Shown: one piece after another, positions 1 through 11,736 of the stretch
How positions within the stretch are numbered: position 1 is the stretch's first letter
Layout: every line of letters begins with the position of its first letter
Assembly: GCA_964036295.1 (NCBI GenBank)
Contig: OZ038469.1
Span: 5,968,067 to 6,032,066 of the forward strand
Origin: Plumapathes pennacea
Lineage: Eukaryota > Cnidaria > Anthozoa > Antipatharia > Myriopathidae
DNA: 64,000 nt
Reading direction: 5' to 3'
Notes under the pieces: generated by a model
Seen by the model: the letters and a program-made list of their open reading frames with translations, nothing else
Told to the model about the DNA's origin: nothing
Databases searched by the model: none
Program-made: the position numbers and the translations under genes

Positions 1-592
1 TCATCATTCGAGGAAGGTGGTGTTTGACCACTGACGGTCCTATAACGAAAGATAGGTGCTATACATAAGCGTTCCAGTGCTACACATGACTAACAAATAA
101 AGTATTTCCCGCTTTCTTCGGGTCGAGCAGAATCGTGCGGTTGTTGCTGTATTTAGTTGCGAATAAGCCATTTTCAAAATCATGCGTAGTAGTAAACAGC
201 ACTTTTTACTCCCCCATAGATGACTGTCTGTTAAGTAAATCTCTCTGCTAAGCTTGCTTTTGTTTTCATATAACTACATTATGACCAAATAATCAGTTAT
301 TCACTCTGCCCGCCAAGTTTTGTCGTCAGTTGGCCGCCACAATATCTGCGCTTCACGAACTGCGCACGACCGTGAAACTGTGGGCTTATACATGTAGCAG
401 TCTCACACGGTTCGTCTGTGAAGCATGCACTTCAACATCCAAATAATTACTGTGTATCACCTTCAAAATATACATATAGTAAAAGGAGCTTTGCTTGTTG
501 TCGGGCGTTGTAGTTTGGTATGATTTGCCAGCTTCCAAAGAGCCTCTCATTCGCCTTGCGGGCCTATGTTTATGACTTCTGTTACGCCTTAC
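1..592. other. HEATR5 intron, no exon recognised
   Basis: This stretch lies downstream of the last HEATR5 exon I can place (donor at 592). On the minus strand it should be intron plus further 3' exons of that gene, but I found no segment that continues the HEAT-repeat protein. No repeat or RNA gene is obvious. Confidence 0.4.
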
Positions 593-3500
593 CTAAAGTC
601 ATGAGTGCTCCCAGCAGAACCCAGCCAGCCTTCGCTTTGTAAAGCGCCAGTCTATGATTCTGACTTGCAGCTTTCAGCAAATCCAATGCAACGTTGAACA
701 CCATCTGAAAACAGACAGAAAAATCTCAAGTTATTCTGCATTACAACGACGCGGACAAACAGAATAGTTAATTCGCGGTAGAAGCTGCCAGAAGGCCGCG
801 CAATCAGTTTTCCTAAAGCTAAGTACAAAACATTCACACTTAGTCCGCTACAATGTGGCCGTCTATCCAAGATAGTGCAGCGCTTTCACACCGTCAAAAA
901 ATCAGATAAGCTGATCTCAGACCGATGTAACACAAGCCTGCTTCATTTCTTGTTGACGAATGTGTCTCCAGAAGTTCGCTTGTCTTTCCGTTCACATCCC
1001 AGTGGCGTGTATACTTTCTCTTTCGCTTTCGAAGCCGAACAATTGGGATGATTCGTTTGGCCAATACTTGGACTGGTGGGATCAAACTCTTCCACTTAAT
1101 TTCTTAATTTGCCGATACTCGCTAGTCTAACGATTATGTCTTGTTCTTGCCTGTTTTTTTTTGTTTTGTTTTGTTTTGTTTTTTGTTTGTTTGTTTGTTT
1201 GTTTTTCGTTCTCCAAGACGGACGTTCTCGTGAACCTGATGCGTTTGCAGTTCTCCAGTTTCTCCGCTTGACAAATAAAAATCGTCCCAAGTGTTGACGT
1301 GAGTCAAATCGTAAATTGTTCTGCAAACGGCTAACAAAACCTATGGCGCGCTAAATCCAACTGGACATCAGCCATCTGCTTGTAATGCGTGACCTACAGA
1401 ACTTACCTTTCCTCTGGCGTGCGGGATTCCGAGTGGACAGCAGTGAACTCCTCCAATAAGAGCGGCGAGAGTGTGCGCATAACCACCGACAGCTTCCCCG
1501 GAAGACTTGAGGGAAGTTAAACGCTCAATGCACCTGTCTATGAGTGGTGTCAACTGGGAAGGCACGGCAACTGTGATACATCTCAAACACCACGCTGCTA
1601 CAAGCTGTGGCGCCGGAGCGGGGTGAAGCAGGATGGAAAGAACATGATCCAGTAGATTCTCTTGAATAAGTGCGAGGGCTGAAGTACTGAGACCCTCCAC
1701 TAAACAGCCGAGCTCTTGCAAAGCGCAGACCAGGACATGCTGTGTACTGATCACGTCATCCATGCTTTGAACTGAGCCAGCCCCATCTGCTGCACTGTGG
1801 ACAGCATCATTTACCATATTCATCTGTTTAGTGATCATGTTACAGAGTTCTTTGGCAGCAATGATTTGAGCAGATTCATCCAAGAGTCTTCCTAATACTG
1901 CACGGAGGATGAATGAGACGCATCTCCTAGAATATACAGCATCAACATGCGTCTGTGTGGCTTTTGGACTCGATAGAAGTTCCAGGATATGTGTTAAGAT
2001 CAAACCAATGTTCCTTACTACCCATGCGCTGCCCATCTCAGTGAAGAGGAGAACATAGGCCTAGAAGGAAACAGCAAAGTTCAAATGTTAGAATTCACAA
2101 AAATTATAAACAAATATACAAATATCACTGCACTGCAGCGGACATAACATAACATAACATAAACTTTATTTAACGTGGTCAATACACTTAGCTCCAAGGA
2201 TCTTTCTATGCGGGATGGTCCAGCTAATTTACAGGTATGCCACAAAACTACTCTAATCACATTATAAGATACTGCTTGGCAGTATTAGGAATAAAATAGT
2301 AATAGTTAAGATGCCTAAATTTACTTAAAATAGACCAACTCACTACCCACCCTTGGCCCATCCCCCTAAAATTCAACTTCAACTCAATATCTCTTCCCTA
2401 ACTGTACCTTGTTGAGATTGATCGAATTTCACCCCGCTCCATACTTCCCACACCACTCGCAAATCCACAAATAACTGCATTAGGGTCTGCACACCCGTTT
2501 CACAGTTTCGAAATTTGGAGCCGCTAGCTACCTTTCACGACATTGCCTATTCACGTAACATGCCTGTATTTCAATCAGCCTCGCCATTAAATATGTTCAA
2601 TATATGCCAAGGTAACTTTCTTGAGTAACGGGATATAATAGGCAAAACCTTACTAACAATTTGTCTTGTTACGATTTACGTATGAGAAAGCAAATATACA
2701 GTATATAAACTGCGGATAGAGAATAATAGTGAAAGTGACCTTTGCAGTAATAAAGCAACTTAAGCAGTTGCAAAGATAGTCCGGTAAAAAAAAAATCGTC
2801 TTATGGCAAACCGAAAAACAGAACAAGGACACCGTTACTTGATAAAACAACACCCGTAATACCTGATAACAAACCATAACTAACCTGAGTTACACCAACT
2901 CGGACTTCTCTTGGTGCTGAACTCTTCAGAAGCTCCCCGCCACTTGCTTTGAGAAAGCCAATGCCTCCCCTTAAGAAGCCTCCAGACATGTAGTTCAGTA
3001 CTTCCTCAAGAGTGACTTTCTTAAGCTTGGGATGACTTCCCTGAGGTGAAGGCTGCTGTGTTGTGGCCATCAGCGTCCCAAGAAGCTGGGCAATGCACAC
3101 TCGCACGTCGTAGTTGGAACCCTCGAGAGCTCTGAAGCATGTAGACACCATGTTGTCCAGCTCACTGGTGTATGTAAAACTAGCTTGTTTTATTAACTCG
3201 AGAGCACACTGGCAGGAAATGAAGAGACACGAATCAGTTAGTCCTTCAGTTAGTCCACGTGGACAATAATCAAATGTGGGCAACTTAATAACTGGCAATC
3301 TTTCTAGCACAGGATATCACAGGGCAAGTAGCACCCAAGGTAATGTCACCAGAAAAGCCACAAAGAGACTTGCATTACAACTGTGACTGACCGTTCAATG
3401 ATCTCCACAAAAGAATACACCGGTAAACAGGAGCAAATACATGTACTCCAGTGTACTGGATATACAAAGAGGTTATTACACGGGAAGGAGTGCAATACGG

Positions 3501-6500
3501 CGGAGTATTTTTACGAGTCGGTTTTATTTTTTCGAGCCTGAAGCAAAATAGAGAAAAAATAAAACTGACGAGTAAAAATACAGCCGTATTGCACGAATTT
3601 TCGTGTAATAAATTGTTTATTACACGACAAACGAAGCAGGGCAAACATTCTCGCCACGCGCAAAATGGAACAAAAAATGACGCGTTCGTAAACTTTGCTT
3701 CCGAAAACTGATCACGTAAGTTAATGAACCAGTTGATCTGGTTCCTGACGAGTGCAATACGCTCCCATCTTTGCACTCGTTTTGGCCCGTATTTGCATTC
3801 GAAAATGTGAAGTCGTGTAATAAATGTATGTATTGGAAATGTCCAATTGCAAATTACTTTGAAATGTGGTTGGTTGAAAGTACTCTATATACTTTATTGG
3901 TTTTGGCTTGACAAAAGCCGAGAGAAATGTGTTCCATGCGAAATCAAATGTAATTTTTGAAACGGAAGATAAAGGGCTTCAATTTCAAAATTTCGATTCC
4001 AGAGCACAAAAAAATAACTGTGATCGAGCATTACAAAAGCAGTTTCACCAACATATGAACAGCATCTTCTAGCGTGTACCTTTGAGGCAGCACAGCGTAC
4101 TGGCATGGCCCGATCTGTCATGCCTCCACGAACAGCTTTAAATATCTCTTTATGAGATGATGCACCACTGTTCCCTAATCCAGCTAATATACACTGTAGG
4201 CACAACATAATCTCACAGCGACCTTGGGACTGAAGAACAAGAATCATGTGAACATTGTTGTTGACCTACAGTAAACAAGAGTTCAGGATATACACGCAAC
4301 AGACGGGGCACAAGGAAAGAACTCAGATAAACAACCATGACAGCAAGAACGGCAACAAAACAGTGACAACAATAACCTGAGTATCAGGATTTTTTCTGGG
4401 GTTTCTGAAGAGAAAATATGTGATAGAGTGAGAAAATAGCATAATTTTCCCTTCACTCCTCTCTCCCCAGTCTCCCCCCGTCTTTCTCTCCTCTCTCCCC
4501 AGTCTCTTAATAGGCTGGAGAGAAAATTAGCCTGATACTCAAGTTATGACAGCTATAACAACAATGAAAGCGACCGTGGCGACAAGGGCCACAACAGTGC
4601 CCAGGAAACAACAATGACAACAAGAGCAAGGACAAGCACCAATGACCAGGAAATGACACAAACAACAAAGACAACCGTAACGACAAGACAACAATGGATG
4701 GCCTGCAAATGAAAGAGCCGCATTGACTGAGCCATTAGCCTTAATGTCAACTTTCATGCTCGGGGTAAGGGTGTAAAATAATCTTGGGTGTAAACATGAA
4801 GAGCTTATCTCTATTACTGCAGTTACATATGTTCTTTATAATTTTGCAATTGTTTGGTATTTCTGAACAACCATTAAAATGTGAGTAACAACATGCATTT
4901 CCATGAAAAAAAAAAAGCTTATCGAAGCCAAACAAAATTACCAGGTGAGCAGTCAGAATGTTTAACCTTTCCGCCCCAACTGCACTTTAACAACCAAGGT
5001 TCTATGCTATGTTCCAATAAACTTGTACACATACTGTACCTCTGCATTTTTTATGGCCTTGATAGAATTTTGCACCATCTCTTGACATGAACTACCCACC
5101 TACAATAAGAAGGAAAAAATGCGTGCTTGCATCAAGTACAAATTCTCCTAACTTAACGGACCAATCACTTCAACAACCAGAGATATATATACCACCATCT
5201 GACAAATACTTTCACTTGACTCTGAAGATGACTTCTGCTCAGGTAGTCGAAACGTCAGTCACCAACAACAGTCTTTCTGAAGACTACTCTAACCCAGACG
5301 ATCACAACCAACCTACCAAAATAATTTTAATTACTCTGTACTAATTTGTTATTAGTACAGTGTTAATGGGTCCAAGGGAAATGAGCTGTGGTTCAAATAC
5401 TCAAGAGTTTAAAAAATCAGAATTCCACTGTACTGAGCTACATGGTACAGTACTGCATAAATTTAATATGTTTTTCATACAAATTATCTTTTTAAAGATA
5501 ATTAAAATAGCCATACAGACCAACAATTTGTATCCTTTTTGCTATACTTGAAATAAGCATGTGGTACTGTACATATACATCTTCTCCTATGGTTTAGCAC
5601 ATAATATGGGGTGGTATTTCTCAACTAAAAGTGTCCTTTGAATCTTTTAACTGATAACTATTTAATACGCAAATAGCATGAACTCACCATCCGTCCAACT
5701 TTCTCAAAAATAGCGCCCAAACATGCCACAGCAGCCCTAAAGAAAAAGCTTTATTCAGAACACAAAAATTTCCAGACAGTACTACTTTACTGTACCAAAA
5801 CTAGTTAAAAGCTCCCAGACAACAACCCACTTAGTGTTTTAAGGACCTTTTAAGACAACAATATTTTGCAAATCAACAGTTTCTCTCACATTTTAATCCA
5901 CAGTGGTCATGTCTTATGGCTACAGCGTATGATTCTGTGTTATTCAGATCGAGTTGTGAACTTTACTTTTAAATTTTACAAATCATCTCTTATAAGAGTG
6001 ATCAACTTTAAATTTCTTCAGTTTCTCACCAGAAATATGTGACAGTAAGGAGAACTTGGCTTTTGATAGCTGGCTCAGATGAGAGCCGATTGAGCTATCA
6101 ATTCTCACTACATAACTCATACTTTTTCCTCTTGAATGATTGGGAGAATGTGCATTATGAACTTGGGAGTGAAAGGGTTAAACACGAGGGCGCAGTATAA
6201 AAGGGCGCTTCCCAGGGAAGTCAATCAACAGCGACTGAGACAACAGCTTCTAATTAGTAAAAAGCCAAAAATGTCAAAATTTTTTGTTTTTCCTTGTACT
6301 TGAATACCACGCAAAACAAGATAATGTTGCCTCATCAATTTTCCATCACATACTGTAAACATTCATTTTGAGTGCAATTTGAGTAAAATCCAAGAATAAT
6401 CTTCAAAGTAAGAAATTAAATATGCTTGGTGGGCAGCCATGCATCGCATTGCACCATGAAATTTAAAATGTATTTTGGCAGCCAAGAGGAAAATTTCGTT

Positions 6501-8947
6501 CCAAACCCTTCCGTCCAGGACTCCACATTAAAGTTGCCCGCATGTGTTTAATTTTAGGTATACTTTTAGTTGCTAAGCTGCAGAGAAATTTCATGGACAG
6601 AGCGACTTCTGAACACTGTGGACACATGTGCGATTCAATAAACGTTATGCAAATTTGATGTCGAAAAAGGCGGAGCCAATGGCCTTTTATAGCGTGCCTT
6701 CGTGTTTAAGGGCCACAACTTATTATTGTTTCTACACTGTATTTAGTGTTTACCCTCTTGAAAAAAGGGCTTTGTTATCATATTATTACAACTAACTTAC
6801 ACAGTATGCAACCTCAACAAGGTTCAAATGCTCAACTCTGAGACACTGGGTTCCAGTTCAATTTTTGCTGCCACAGGTACATTCTTCCCAATATTGCTAC
6901 AGTATTACAACAATACACAGAACTAAAGAATAAACTAAAAAGAAAAGTGTCACAAGGGCTCCTCAGAATAATTTAACTTCCAAAATAGCCATTATTAGGA
7001 ACATCCATTTGATTATGAAGTACAGTTGGTATAACAGTCACTTGTCTAAAAATTATCAAGCATAATACCTTGTACTGTATCAACTTTTATGCTATTTTTC
7101 TCCCCCCAATACACCGAGGTGTACTGGGGGGGGGGGGGGGGGGGGGGAGGGGGGGAGGAAATCAGTATGATGGTCCATCAGCACTGACATGATCTGTTAC
7201 TATTAGTTGGAATTAAACTTCCAAGCCAGCCAGACCAGAAAAAGAGCAGGATCCATACTGAACAGCAGAACTTACAGTTTGACAGGCAAATATGCCTGGG
7301 ATTCATCCTTGGATTTGAAGATGTCAGTGCACTTGTTGACTGTTTCATAAAGTGTGAAGGTGTCTCCAACACTGTAAAGTACAGCAAAACATTTTGCCAA
7401 CAGTTGCCTTGTTGCAGGACCAAGGCCACTAGTCAGTTGATTGGACAGCTGCTCTGTTAGTTTCTTCTGATTCTTCTTCAGTTGAACCTGCATCAAAACA
7501 GAAATTTTGCCAAAGCATCATGTACATGATTTTATTACACGACTTTACATTTTCGAGTGCAAATACGGGCCAAAACAAGTGCAAAGATAGGAGCGTATTG
7601 CACTTGTCAGAAACCAGAACAACTGGTTTATTAGCTTACGTGATCAATTTTCGCAAGCAAAGTGTACGAACATGTCATGTTTTGTTCCATTTTGCGCGTG
7701 GCGAGAACGTTTGCCCTGCTTCATTTGTCGTATAATAAACAATTTATCACAAAAAGTCGTGCAATACGGCTGTATTTTTACTCTTCAGTTTTATTTTTTC
7801 TCGCCTGAAGCAGGCTCAAAAAAATAAAACCGACTCGTAAAAATACTTCGCCGTATTGCACTCCTTCCCATGTAATAACCTCTTTGTATTTTAGAACTAC
7901 TGTATAATATACTGCAAATACACTTGTTATTTTAATTTAATTGACGTAGAAAATTTCTCTAATATACTGTAGCCACCATGAAGAAGATATGTATCGGTAC
8001 CTTTCCACAACAGACTGAAGTGATAAAATGCACCTACTCATTTCTTCAGTACATTACTGTACATTACTGTACACTGTGTGGTGAGGCAAAACAACATCAA
8101 AATCTCATATTAGTTTTTCGACTTTTTGTGCATCCACTTCCACCAGCCCCATAACCAGTAACCTGATACCTCATCTTCTCTTTCTAAACTCATTAACAAC
8201 TTCAAAAAGAACTACAGGGATGTTTGGCAAAAAAGCTAAATGTTTTGACCGGGCAGCCACGTTTGATTTCATTCACCGTGACATTACTGAGAGAGAACAG
8301 GAAAGGGAGTTACACACAAAAACACAGATGCAATGCACAATATTTTATACAAAAATACAATATTACAATAGATAATTTGTAAACAGTTATATTGCGCATT
8401 TTTATTCACACAAAAATATATCTAATTGTTAGTTGAAATGATACTGTATCAAAGCACCATTGATGTCTTTTGGTCAGAGAATGTGATTTGATTATAATAT
8501 AACAATTACTTTATTATTGTAATAAACAGTAATAAAATTAATACATTTTTATAATAACTATTCCTTTAAAACTTCTCTCCCTCCCCTCCCTCCTGTCATG
8601 GTTAAAACTTCAAATACCAGATGTCCACTGCAGCTAACATGTACTTTTTTTACAACAATGACAAATTGTTGTTGGACAGATCACAATGTGGCAAATATAT
8701 CAGATACCTGATTGGCAGTGATATTATGAGGGAGAAGTATTTTCACACAGTGATATATACATGGTGTGAGTTTAGTGCTGGTTTCACATGACTACAGCAG
8801 TTCAGTGTCCCAAAATTCAAATTTTACACAAACATAATTATTATACAATAATATCACTGAGTCGTGAAGCCTACAATCAAATGCAAAAGTAGTTGAGACA
8901 CTGTGCATATTTTGAGCAATTTATCGGCTTTTAAGTTTTGTTGATTT

Positions 8948-8978
<31 letters not shown>

Positions 8979-9620
8979 GTCTCAATGTTGTTCGGGCCTG
9001 AAATCTCGTCGTCGTGCAATATTGGATACTCAACATTGAAACGGGGGAGGGGGCGAAAGATGATGTCAAATGAAATCCAGATGAGAGTGAGGGAATAGAA
9101 GAGAAGAATGGGTCTTTTTCTGCGAGTGTCTCAACCATTTTGCATTTGATTGTAGCTTTAGGAGAGGTTCTATAGAATCATTCCCTTTGAAGTTTGACAA
9201 ATGACTGGGCATCAAACTTCAATGTTATAGCGCTGTAAGGTAGCCAGCCACTCCAGTTTAATATTTTATACACGGACATAAAATGAGCGACCACGCGACC
9301 AAAGTGAAAGAATACTACTGCACACTGAGTCAACCGTAATAATTACCAACAGAAACAGACATTGCGTCCCATGAGACGTGGTGAAACGTGCAAGAAGAGC
9401 AGTCATAAGGGCTATCACTTGTTTTCGCGAGGATCGTAAAGACAGTAGTTATGAATATGAACAACAAATCGAAGTGCAAGAAAATCACCGGCCTTACCTT
9501 TGACACCAAAGGCACGTCATCCTCAAGATTTCTTAACCACTCATAAATGAATATAGAACGCTCATTTGGTGGCGTTCTGGCGTATGCTTCTTCATCATAA
9601 GACAGCAATGACACCGCCAT
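593..9620 (-). CDS. HEATR5B: HEAT repeat-containing protein 5 (5' half, 7 exons, partial)
   Basis: Known role: HEATR5 proteins (yeast Laa1 relatives) are large cytosolic HEAT-repeat scaffolds that work with the AP-1/aftiphilin machinery in endosome-to-Golgi traffic. Exons seen, in transcript order: 9498-9620 (ATG at 9620-9618), 7276-7487, 5688-5736, 4080-4265, 2885-3208, 1407-2060 and 593-704. All junctions are GT-AG and the phases agree. Diagnostic stretches: [88 protein letters not shown] and [13 protein letters not shown]. Together they cover roughly the first 380 residues of a protein usually near 2,000. Between exons 3 and 4 about eight residues expected from the vertebrate protein are missing, so a tiny exon near 4.3-5.7 kb may be undetected. 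No stop or frameshift was seen. Vertebrates have A and B paralogues; invertebrates usually have one gene, so the symbol is by similarity. Confidence 0.93.
1155..1207. repeat. T-rich microsatellite (TTTTG/TTTG)n
   Basis: A short T-rich run passes from TTTTG units to TTTG units within a HEATR5 intron. It makes low-complexity ORFs on both strands that are not genes. Confidence 0.8.
2144..2185 (-). repeat. Retroposon 3' tail with (TTATG)n in HEATR5 intron
   Basis: Read on the minus strand, unique sequence is followed by AAGTTTATG and then repeated TTATG units. This is typical of the 3' end of a LINE- or SINE-type retroposon. The body upstream (about 2185-2500) is AT-rich and not assigned to a family. 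Confidence 0.4.
3471..3823 (+). mobile_element. MITE copy 1 in HEATR5 intron
   Basis: A non-coding element of about 350 bp, starting GGTTATTACACGGGAAGG and ending AAGTCGTGTAATAA, so its ends are inverted (TTATTACACG/CGTGTAATAA). A second internal pair of the same motif lies near 3600-3630. A second copy in the opposite orientation is at 7531-7880. It has no coding capacity and the superfamily is not assigned. Confidence 0.75.
4266..5687 (-). other. HEATR5 intron 3
   Basis: This intron holds CT-rich sequence near 4390-4510 and AT-rich sequence elsewhere. A segment near 5220-5330 can be read as [16 protein letters not shown], a string I associate with repeats recurring in cnidarian genomes, so it may be a retroelement scrap. 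The tiny missing HEATR5 exon, if it exists, should be here. Confidence 0.4.
6178..6709. mobile_element. MITE with TTAA target duplication
   Basis: The left end reads TTAAACACGAGGGCGCAGTA and the right end, reverse-complemented, TTAAACACGAAGGCACGCTA. The element is therefore about 530 bp with terminal inverted repeats starting ACACGA, flanked by TTAA on both sides. TTAA duplication is typical of piggyBac- and Kolobok-type elements. It lies in HEATR5 intron 2 and has no coding capacity. Confidence 0.7.
7126..7158. repeat. Poly-G tract (22 G, then G-rich)
   Basis: An uninterrupted run of 22 G on the plus strand is followed by GA-rich sequence. It sits in HEATR5 intron 2, just before exon 2 in plus coordinates. 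Run length may be affected by sequencing error. Confidence 0.9.
7531..7880 (-). mobile_element. MITE copy 2 in HEATR5 intron (inverted relative to copy 1)
   Basis: The reverse complement matches the element at 3471-3823 over its whole length with scattered substitutions and small indels. The ends are TTTATTACACGACTTTAC and ATGTAATAACC. It lies in HEATR5 intron 1, so the two copies flank exons 2-4 in opposite orientation. Confidence 0.75.
7881..9497 (-). other. Rest of HEATR5 intron 1
   Basis: AT-rich sequence with no exon signal. It contains a 28-base poly-C run at 8951-8978, so the transcript carries a G run there. No RNA gene was seen. Confidence 0.6.
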
Positions 9621-9934
9621 TGCTTGACTTCTTTCATCTCCAGTCCCACGCGCGCAAGTAAACGCAAAATTGACAAGAGGGTGGGGGTGAGGAGGCACAT
9701 GGTTACTATTCGGCGCCCGCGATCCTCCTCACGACAGATAGGAATCAAATCAATGAAGCGCGGAGGAAACAATACGTGTGGTTTATAGCAACAACAGGCG
9801 TAAACAAACATCTCAAGCTACAGTAATCGAGTTGACTGCTCGCACGAAGGGCCCGAGTACGAAGAACAAGACGTCTTAAAATGTTTGGTCTTTGATCAAC
9901 AAATCTAACCGGGACAGATCTATCAACTGAGAAC
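9621..9934. promoter_or_regulatory. Shared divergent promoter region, HEATR5 / EF-hand gene
   Basis: The start codons of two divergently transcribed genes are 314 bp apart. The spacer is richer in G and C than the flanking introns and shows no obvious TATA box. A shared bidirectional promoter is inferred from position only. Confidence 0.6.
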
Positions 9935-11553
9935 ATGGCAGAAGGGCCCAATAATGGTGCAGAAGAAGGGCGCAATCAGACAACACATGACTTCGTGACC
10001 GGACTGAAAGAAAGAGAGGAATTGAAAGCGAAGCTGCAAGAAAGAGAACGGGAGAACAATGTACTCAAAGGACAAATTTACGATCTTATGAAGAAGCTGG
10101 AAACCTTGGAGAAGGTATTAAGTTATGTATGATCAGTAGTGTGATATCATTCGTGTTTCCGGTTTATACGAACTGAGATAGAGCCACTTGGTGCTTCGCC
10201 ACAAAATGCCCCTCGGCTGTTTTTTACAGCTTTCCACGTTCCGTGAAAAGTCTGCCAAACGTCCGCATCCAAATTGATGTGCACGTTATGTGCACGTCGA
10301 TCGCCGCCTTCCATGCGATCTCTTGTTTTAATATATCTATTGGAATTTTTTCATCAGAAAAAGGTGTAAATATTGTCTCTTTCTTTTTTCGCAAAATTGA
10401 GTCTCTTAGCTGCCTCCCTTCCCATCCAACAACCGAGTGGGACCCAGACCCCTGGCATTGGCATCTGAGTTGTTTTCTAAGTTTTGAGAATAAGGAAGCA
10501 CAGCTTACAGATGTTTCTAATATACAGTAAGCCCTGTCATCGGAGAGCCCTGTGAGGTTTGTGGTGGAGGTGTACTGTATATGTAGACTGGACCTTATGG
10601 GACCATGGAAAATTATGCTTGTACATGTATGAGAATTTTGAATAATTAGTTCAAACTACATAACTAAAGGCCAGCTGGCAAAACGAGAGTCGCACGTGCA
10701 TGTTTCCCAAATATGTTGCCCCGTTTTGGCACATGCAAAACATTTGTTGTGGACACAAATTATTTTGTGCAGTAAATGTCATAGTGATCTGGTAAATGTG
10801 AAACTGCAGTTAATGAGCCTGTAATGGAATTATGCAAATCTGAACTAAAACTTATAGTAAAATGTTATCAAATGTCAGGACCAACAAGGATCCAATATGT
10901 TCTCATACAGTAAAAAGGCATATACTTGAAATTATTAAGTGGCCCACACACAAAAATGTGACAGTTATGATAGCTGGTTTAATATTCGCAGTTAGAGCTA
11001 AGTCAGATGATCTGGATATACTCGTCATAGCCTGAGCAAATTATGATCAAACTTGTAAGTTTCTTTTAATTGGGATGCAGTACAGCAGCAGTATCTGTTA
11101 TTTAATTATTCATATTATGCTATAATAACAATAATTTTATTGATATAATTATAGCATAATTATATTATAGCATAATTATATTAGCTCTGATATTTTGTCC
11201 CCAATCTTTAGACATCCAATCACTGATCACTCCAATTGGCTTGTGGTTGGACTTTTTTGTGTTTCACCAGCCTGAGATTATTCTTACCCATGCCCCCCCA
11301 GCTGCAAGCAAATGCTACAGAATATCACCATCATGGTCTCTTGGTCAATATTATTAGTAAAGAGTCTAGTGATGCATAACCAAAGGGAAAACTCTAAAAT
11401 TTTCCTGCTGGTGCAGCTGTGTAGCTGTATTAGGAAAAGAGTATCATTAGCGCATGATGCCACATTTTGCACAAACCTAGCTGATTTCACATCACCCGGG
11501 AGAAGGGTTTTGAGCTAATGACATACATTATCTTTTTTACGTTCCTAATATTA

Positions 11554-11631
<78 letters not shown>

Positions 11632-11696
11632 TATTATTATATTGTTATTATTATTATTATTATTATTACTACTATTATTATTATTAATATTATTAA

Positions 11697-11736
<40 letters not shown>

